A stretch of 64,000 nt of DNA from Tenrec ecaudatus (taxonomy: Eukaryota; Chordata; Mammalia; Afrosoricida; Tenrecidae): assembly GCF_050624435.1 (NCBI RefSeq), contig NC_134534.1, positions 64,379,501 to 64,443,500 of the forward strand. The letters are read 5' to 3'. Of this stretch, positions 58,276 to 64,000 are shown piece by piece. The number at the start of each line of letters is the position of its first letter. Within the stretch, counting starts at the first letter, position 1. The position numbers and the translations under genes are program-made. Under the pieces are notes generated by a model. It had not been told where the DNA came from and ran no database searches. It worked only from the letters and a program-made list of their open reading frames with translations.

Positions 58276-59444
58276 TCTTGTTAGGGGAGCTCTGGGGAAC
58301 CAATGCACCTCCTAAATACCCAGCACCACCCCTCGGCCCACAGGAGCCGCTCCATGCTGGTTCTGCGCATTTGATGAGGCAGCTGCCAGGCCTCCTGTCA
58401 TACCAGATGCCCAGGAGGGAAGTGGGATACAAGACACTTCTGCTCTCAGATCCTCAGTATATCTGGGACTTTTTATCCCCACCCAGGTTTCAACTCTTGT
58501 GTTGCTCTCCAAGTTCTGAAACTGAATGGAAAGACTTGCAGCCATCTGGAATGGAGACAATTACTTTATTTGACACTTCAAATATATTAACTTGCTCAGC
58601 TTAAAATGTGTCCTTAATATTCACCGCCATCAGCGTCCCCTGCTCATGGTGACCCCATCCGCCGAGGAAAGAAATGCTCAGCCCTCAGCCATCACCACGA
58701 TTGGGTGACTAGCCCATTTTCTGTCTTATTACAAAGCATACATTATTTTTATTGGGGACTCTTTGCATTGGGTGAATTGTACCAAATATTGACAGCTTTT
58801 AGTTTGGCAGAAGCTCATTTCAAGTTTCGTGTTCCTGAGGGCAGGCAGGGCTCAGGTTTCCCAGGGCTCTTAATAGTCTTATCCCACCATTCCATGGATT
58901 ACTTTGTGTCCCTGACTTTGGAGGCTGGTGCTCTAAGCCTCTTTCTGCAATTTCATAGTTGCCTCCTGCTAATCTTGTCTGTCTTGGAAACTGCAAGCAT
59001 GAACCACAAGGACTTGTGACCTCACACAACTTGGTTCTTGCTTATACTCAGATCTTATTGATCCCTCTTGATCCTATTGTAGTTTGGGTTCTAATGATCC
59101 TGTTAGAAGATTAGAAGGAATCATTTCTCCTTTTCTCCTGTCCCCCCCAGCTGTATGTGGAAAGGAATCGTTTTTGGTTTTCGTTTTCCTTCTAGGAAAG
59201 CTCTGGGAAGAACCCACACTCCATAACTGCTTTCCAAACAGAAGTCCACACACCCCTGGGCATGAGCCAATGTACATTAAGGGGTCTGGTGGTTCTCTCT
59301 GCAGTCCTCAGCTCCACAATTGTTATCTCATCTTGGTAGCTGGTGGTGTGTTTAGGTTTAGGTTGATTTGGGGAGAGTCCTTCTACTTTGTTTCTGTCTA
59401 CTATGTGTGATGCATCTCTACGAAGCAATAGCCAACTTCTCTCC
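58276..59444. other. Unassigned upstream flank
   Basis: Several 100-codon frames on both strands overlap one another and show no family features. Confidence 0.5.
58620..58668 (-). mobile_element. SINE/RTE-like 3' end remnant
   Basis: CACCGCCATCAGCGTCCCCT followed by GCTCATGGTGACCCCATCC. Very short. Confidence 0.4.
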
Positions 59445-59613
59445 TATCCCTACTCACATTGAAATGATTCTGACTCATAGCAACCTTAGAGGACAGAATC
59501 GAACTACTCCCTGCCTCATCTTTCTCATCAGGTGAAGAGGATGGAGTCAATCTGATGATCCTTTGACTACCAGCCCAACTCCGACCCTACAGTGCCCGTG
59601 GGGCTCCTACTAG
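59445..59613 (-). mobile_element. AfroSINE
   Basis: GAAATGATTCTGACTCATAG, CAACCTTAGAGGACAGAATC, GATCCTTTGACTACCAGCCC, then GTGCCCGTGGGGCTCC. Confidence 0.82.
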
Positions 59614-60001
59614 AACACAGAGAGAGTCCTCAGTGGCATCTGGCAGGGTGGATGTGCTGAACCTGGAGACCCTGTGCCTCCGTGGGCAGTGTGGACACAT
59701 TTTGAAATGCAAGCAGCAATTTCATTTCATCCAAACATCATCTGTCGTATTATGTTCACATGGTTAATTTCAAAATTATTTTGGGGTCAATTTACGTTTG
59801 TTTTATGTTACAAATCAATGATAAGCACACCTTTGCCTTGGGTTTTACATATTTAAGTATGTGTATGCAATTATTGTATACATAAAGTAATACAATTCCT
59901 TATCGCACTATGGGAGAAATTCTAAATAAACTTTTACTTTCCTTTCAAAGTCATTTATGGATTTTTTGAGTTTGAAAAGTGCTGCTGCCCCATAGCAGAG
60001 G

Positions 60002-60505
60002 TGTGGTAGTTACATAATCTGGTGTCAACTCTAGATTATTAAAAGTGAAGGGGTGGAATTCGGCCTGTCAATCAGGTCGCAGCTTGATGACCTCATTTAG
60101 AGGTGCTACCTCATTTAGAGGTGCTCACTGGAGGGCGGATCCACACTCTCTGCTACACATTCCTACTGACAAGCCGCATGGAGCTATGCTGATGGAGCCA
60201 GACCCCTGGAGCTGGAAGAGTCACATGGAAATGCACGCCAGGGCTGAGATGCTTCCCCTGTCATTGGATCCACAAGACTGCACCCACCGTGATCTTCCTG
60301 CATTAGGTGCAATTGCATGTGTTGTGAGTCGGAAGAGGAATTTATAGACTGGCTTCGAATATATGGGCAGATATCGGACTTATGGACTTGATCTGGACTG
60401 GGCTGAGATGTTTTCTTAATATACAATTTCTGATATAAAGTTCTCTGTTACACACATATGAGTATCTCCCTGGCTTTGTTTCTCTAGTCTACCCTAACTA
60501 GCACA
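60002..60505 (+). mobile_element. LTR-like element, copy 4, with perfect 5-bp duplication
   Basis: 504 bp starting TGTGGTAGTTACATAATC and ending CCCTAACTAGCACA. AGAGG flanks both sides (59997-60001, 60506-60510). TG...CA ends and a 5-bp duplication fit a solo LTR of ERVL/MaLR type. It holds a perfect 18-bp tandem duplication at 60090-60125. No coding sequence. Confidence 0.75.
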
Positions 60506-60831
60506 AGAGGGGAATCACATCTTGCTTCAGGGGATTTATCAGACTTAGTAAGAAGGGGCTGGTGTTTAACACCCATTTCATATTTTCTTTCCAATTCCCA
60601 TACTACTCTTGTTCCTCCTTTATTTTCCTCTAATGGAGAATGACTAGACAGTCATGTTTAAAAAACAACAACAACTATGTGCTCTTAGAATAAGATCATA
60701 ACCATGCTCTGGTCTCCTACTCTCTGCTCATTATCACATCTATACCAAGACCATCTCATTGCTTCCAGAGTCTCCATCACCCTGTCTTGCTTTTATTTCC
60801 TTTTGGATAGCAAACTCTTCTGTCTTTCTTT

Positions 60832-61200
60832 TTTTTTAAATAGTCTAATTAGCATTTCATCCACATGTCATACAAACCAATAATTCAATCATATCAAGAG
60901 TTGTTCAATTTTAGAACATAATCTTCTTTCTTGTACTCACTGTTATTCATGTAATTATTACTTTTTCTAATTCTAGCAGAAATATGCACATCAAAACATT
61001 CCCAATTCAACTTCTACATGTATAATTCAATGTCATTGATTTATACAACCATTAGTAATATCCTTTCCCAAATTATTATACAACCATTATTGATATTTTC
61101 CCCAAATTAATCTACCACCATTAACATAAACTCAATGCCCCCTAAACAAAACACTTTCATCTTCTCCCATGGTTACCAGTGGCCAAACTCTTTTCTACCT
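60832..61200 (-). mobile_element. Second copy of the repeat at 51798-52150
   Basis: Begins with a T-run, then TAATTAGCATTTCATCC and CAATAATTCAATCATATCA. Co-linear with the copy at 51.8 kb down to CAATGCCCCCTAAACAA (CTTGCCCCCTAAGCAA there). It also has a local duplication, TTATACAACCATTA, at about 61042 and 61076. Confidence 0.5.
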
Positions 61201-61326
61201 CAAAGCCGTTTCCTCTTCTCCAGCTGTTCTCCTGCTTACACTCCCTGGTCATTACTTACTCACCCTTCAGAGTTTAGCTTAAATGTTACTTCCTTGAAGA
61301 AGCAACTGAGAAATATCTATTGGAAT

Positions 61327-61378
61327 GGTGGGTGGGTGGGCAGATGGATGGGTGGATGCATGGTAGGTGGATGGCTGG
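61327..61378. repeat. (GGTG)n/(GGAT)n repeat
   Basis: GGTGGGTGGGTGGGCAGATG then GATGGGTGGATGCATGG. G-quadruplex-capable by pattern. Confidence 0.85.
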
Positions 61379-61693
61379 GAACACTTTTGCCAACTTTTCA
61401 ATCTAAATGAAAGTGCGCCTTGATTTTGCTTCCTCGGTAGCACAGTAATTTGAGGTTATATATTGAATCAGTCTGTTCCCTTCCTGTACTTTAAGGTCTA
61501 TACTATAAGTTCTATAGACTATAAGAGATTCACGCACAGGTGCTACCATTCAGAAGCTACCTACTATATGAGAGTAATAACAAAGTATTACTACATAATC
61601 TAGAAAACAAAAGTGCCAAAATCCCAAACTACTTTTCCTCGTCCTATCCTGCAGCGGTGTCAACACATTTCGAAAGGCAACGGTTCCATCTCT

Positions 61694-62101
61694 CTAACCG
61701 CTCCCCAGAGAAACCTGCACTTCGTGATGACACCATGTCCAACAGCACTGCTGGCATCCTAGAGGAGCGCAGTCCCGTGTCTCCTGGTTTGAGGAGGGGA
61801 GATCAGGAGAGATCTGCGGTGCGAGATCAGGAGAGATGAAACCAGGCTTCGCAACAACAGTGTCCCACGTCAGACCTCGCTCTCCAGGGAAAACGAGCAG
61901 GTGCATTTTCGTGATGGAAAAAGCATTCTTCAGTGCGACTTCCTTGGCCTTTTTCTCACCGACACAGTTTTCCATTTTTCTCAAAACTTCTTTGTACGAG
62001 GTTCCCATGATCTCCTTGGCTCCTGTGAGGACATTGATCAAGATGGCCCTTTGAGGATTCCAGAAAACAGTTTCCAGTACCTTCTCAGCTGACCTCTCCA
62101 C
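61694..62101 (-). other. Unrecognised 135-codon open frame, possible retrocopy fragment
   Basis: Minus-strand frame whose first ~85 codons have protein-like composition (EKVLETVFWNPQRAILINV, GAKEIMGTSYKEVLRKMENC, GEKKAKEVALKNAF). The last third is a low-complexity run from a 24-bp repeat (ISPDL twice). I do not recognise the family. No flanking poly-A or splice signals seen. It may be part of a processed pseudogene or chance. Confidence 0.25.
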
Positions 62102-64000
62102 ACTGTCTTACCGGGACCTTTAAGGACAACACTCTAATCAGGCTAGGACAAGTACCTTGCTCAGAGAACTTGTGTGCAGGCCTCCATGCATCACAGAGCT
62201 AAGTGGAAGCATATTTTGTTTGGAACAAATTCATGCAAATATGAATGGGAACCTGAGTAGAGGTACTTTTTGACCAATACACGCACATCAGGTGAATGAA
62301 TAAAAGGAAAATGGAATTATTTACACTAAAATATTAACTGAGAATTCATTATTAATCAATGATTAACTCTTAACCAAGAATTAATAACACTGAAAGAACA
62401 GTTAAAACTGGAAAAGACTTTTAAAAAACATTTTGAATAGTTCAATTGTGTTATATTAACATGGAACAAATAAAAAAGTAAAATATATTTGAGAAAAAGT
62501 GATATGTGGCCTTTGAGATGAAAGAGAATCCCAAACTGAGGAAATATTGCATGTGTCCTTCTTTGATAGTAATTAAAGACAAAAGATAAACCGTTATCAG
62601 TACAAACATTACTTTGAAGGCTACAGACATTTTAGCAAAATTCAGTTACTTCTTAGATAGAAAAACTATTTAAGATAGTTGTGCTTCTGCAGTAATTTGA
62701 ACATATGCTCTATTTTGTTGTTGTTGTTAATCTACATAACAGACCATTTTTAAAGCATCTTTTAAAATTCTGGGTAATGAGAGTTATTTCTGAAAGGATT
62801 CTTTCCATTTGGGGTGATAAAAAGCTTTTCGAAATGGATAATGGTGAGGATTGTACAACATGGTGATTTCGATTATTGTTCATGAATTTTACACTTAAAA
62901 TCGTTTAAATGGCTACATATATTTTACATTAAAATCTGACGTGTTCCTTTCTTATGTTCAACCTCAAATTCCTCCCATCTCAACATTGTTCAAAATACCT
63001 AAGAGCAATGGGCAGGAAACCAGCTCAGCAGGTGGAACAAGGGGCGGGCCTGTGTCGATGGCAGCCGCAATTTTCACCTAATTCAAGGCTATGGGAAATC
63101 TACCTTTAGGATCAGGTTTACAACTGTACGCAGGCTGGGAATTCCAAGGGTTGGGGCCAGATGTGATGTGTGGTAACCCAAGAGCAGCGTTCTCCCTTCC
63201 TTGGTCCAGCCTGTGGGGCCCTGCATCTTCTTCAAGATGGGAGGAGTCAGACCTCTGGAGGCCAGGGGTCCCGAGAGAGTACACCTCCAGAGTACAGAGC
63301 CGGACGACACTGGGCAGGAGGATAGAGACCTCTCAGATCCTCCACAAACTAGGAATGTCATCTGCATGGTGGTCGTAGTTTCATGACCATTTAAATTAAA
63401 AAATTATTTATTATGAATTAGGTGAAAATTCATAAACCATATAAATCAGTTGTATATTCAACAATTTTTACACATTTTGTTTCATCTGTTTCAATGCCCC
63501 TCAGTGTACTATCACTTATCCCCACGTCCTCCCTGTGTTTCTTGTTTCCATTCTGTCTTATTTCCTAATTATGTCCTTCTGTAAATGTTGCCCTTTAAGT
63601 CTTAAATGCATGATTATTCTAACACAGAGGTGAGTTCAGTCCCAGACCGGAAGGGTGACTAGCAGCTATAGTGTTGGTGGGTGGGGAGTGGGTCCCACAA
63701 GTCTCCACCCAATAAATATGGTCTCTGGCTCATATATTAGTTTTAACTTTATCCTCCATATTCTCCCATTCCATCAGGACCTTCTAATGTGATCCTTTTT
63801 AGTGCAATTGATAGTGGCAGCCAAACCCCATCTAGTCATTCTGGTTGTGACCACTATTTACATGTGCTGCTTTGTACATGGACTCTGTCCATCGTATACT
63901 TATATGGCAAGGTAACAGTTCTTAATATGGCTCTTCTATCCATGCCAAATGATTGAGTGGGGCTATGTCAGTAGGGTATGTAGGCCACTAATTGAGGGGA
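62102..64000. other. Unassigned upstream flank
   Basis: AT-rich to 63,000. 63069-63430 is bounded by a perfect 16-bp inverted repeat. 63,430-64,000 (CTCAGTGTACTATCACTTAT, TCTTAAATGCATGATTATTC) looks like an interspersed repeat I cannot name. No JPH1 exon seen. Confidence 0.5.

Noticed and set aside
61427..61450. U6 snRNA-like start (CTTCCTCGGTAGCACAGTA)
   Set aside because: About 20 bp of similarity only; the rest of U6 is absent.

Overview
The window is mammalian nuclear DNA and holds one intact protein-coding gene, GDAP1, on the minus strand. Everything else I can identify is interspersed repeat, simple repeat or unique non-coding DNA. The host is most likely an afrotherian (elephant, hyrax, aardvark, tenrec, golden mole and relatives). 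About twenty-five copies of a tRNA-derived SINE match the AfroSINE pattern: a head like CCTGGTGG, an internal TTCAAACCC-type box, and a tail like AGTCGACTCGATGGCAGTG. They occur beside RTE-type LINE pieces with a related 3' end. I cannot name the species.

Layout. 1-10,300: downstream flank of GDAP1, with a minisatellite, an RTE LINE split by a SINE, an LTR-like element, an old L1 broken by later insertions, and a second LTR-like element. 10,300-20,780: a long plus-strand L1 with a long 5' region, decayed ORF1 and ORF2, and a second L1 nested inside ORF2. 20,780-22,480: LTR-like element split by a truncated L1. 22,775-38,938: GDAP1. Its six coding exons (117, 193, 174, 95, 115 and 383 bp) sum to 1077 bp, or 358 codons plus stop, the length I recall for human GDAP1. 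All introns are GT-AG and I see no frameshift or early stop. 38,500-39,190: CpG-rich promoter with a ZNF143-type motif. 39,190-64,000: upstream flank with SINEs, RTE and L1 pieces, MIR, L2, MER5A and LTR-like repeats. In human the next gene upstream is JPH1 in the opposite orientation; none of its first exon is visible here.

GDAP1 encodes a tail-anchored outer mitochondrial membrane protein with a GST-like fold, involved in mitochondrial and peroxisomal fission and mutated in Charcot-Marie-Tooth disease. Since it is the only gene, the window has no operon or multi-gene system. I looked for an undescribed system and did not find one. The notable observations concern nested insertions with readable target-site duplications, repeats near GDAP1 splice sites and in its 3' UTR, an unexplained 16-bp inverted repeat, and one unrecognised open frame near 62 kb.
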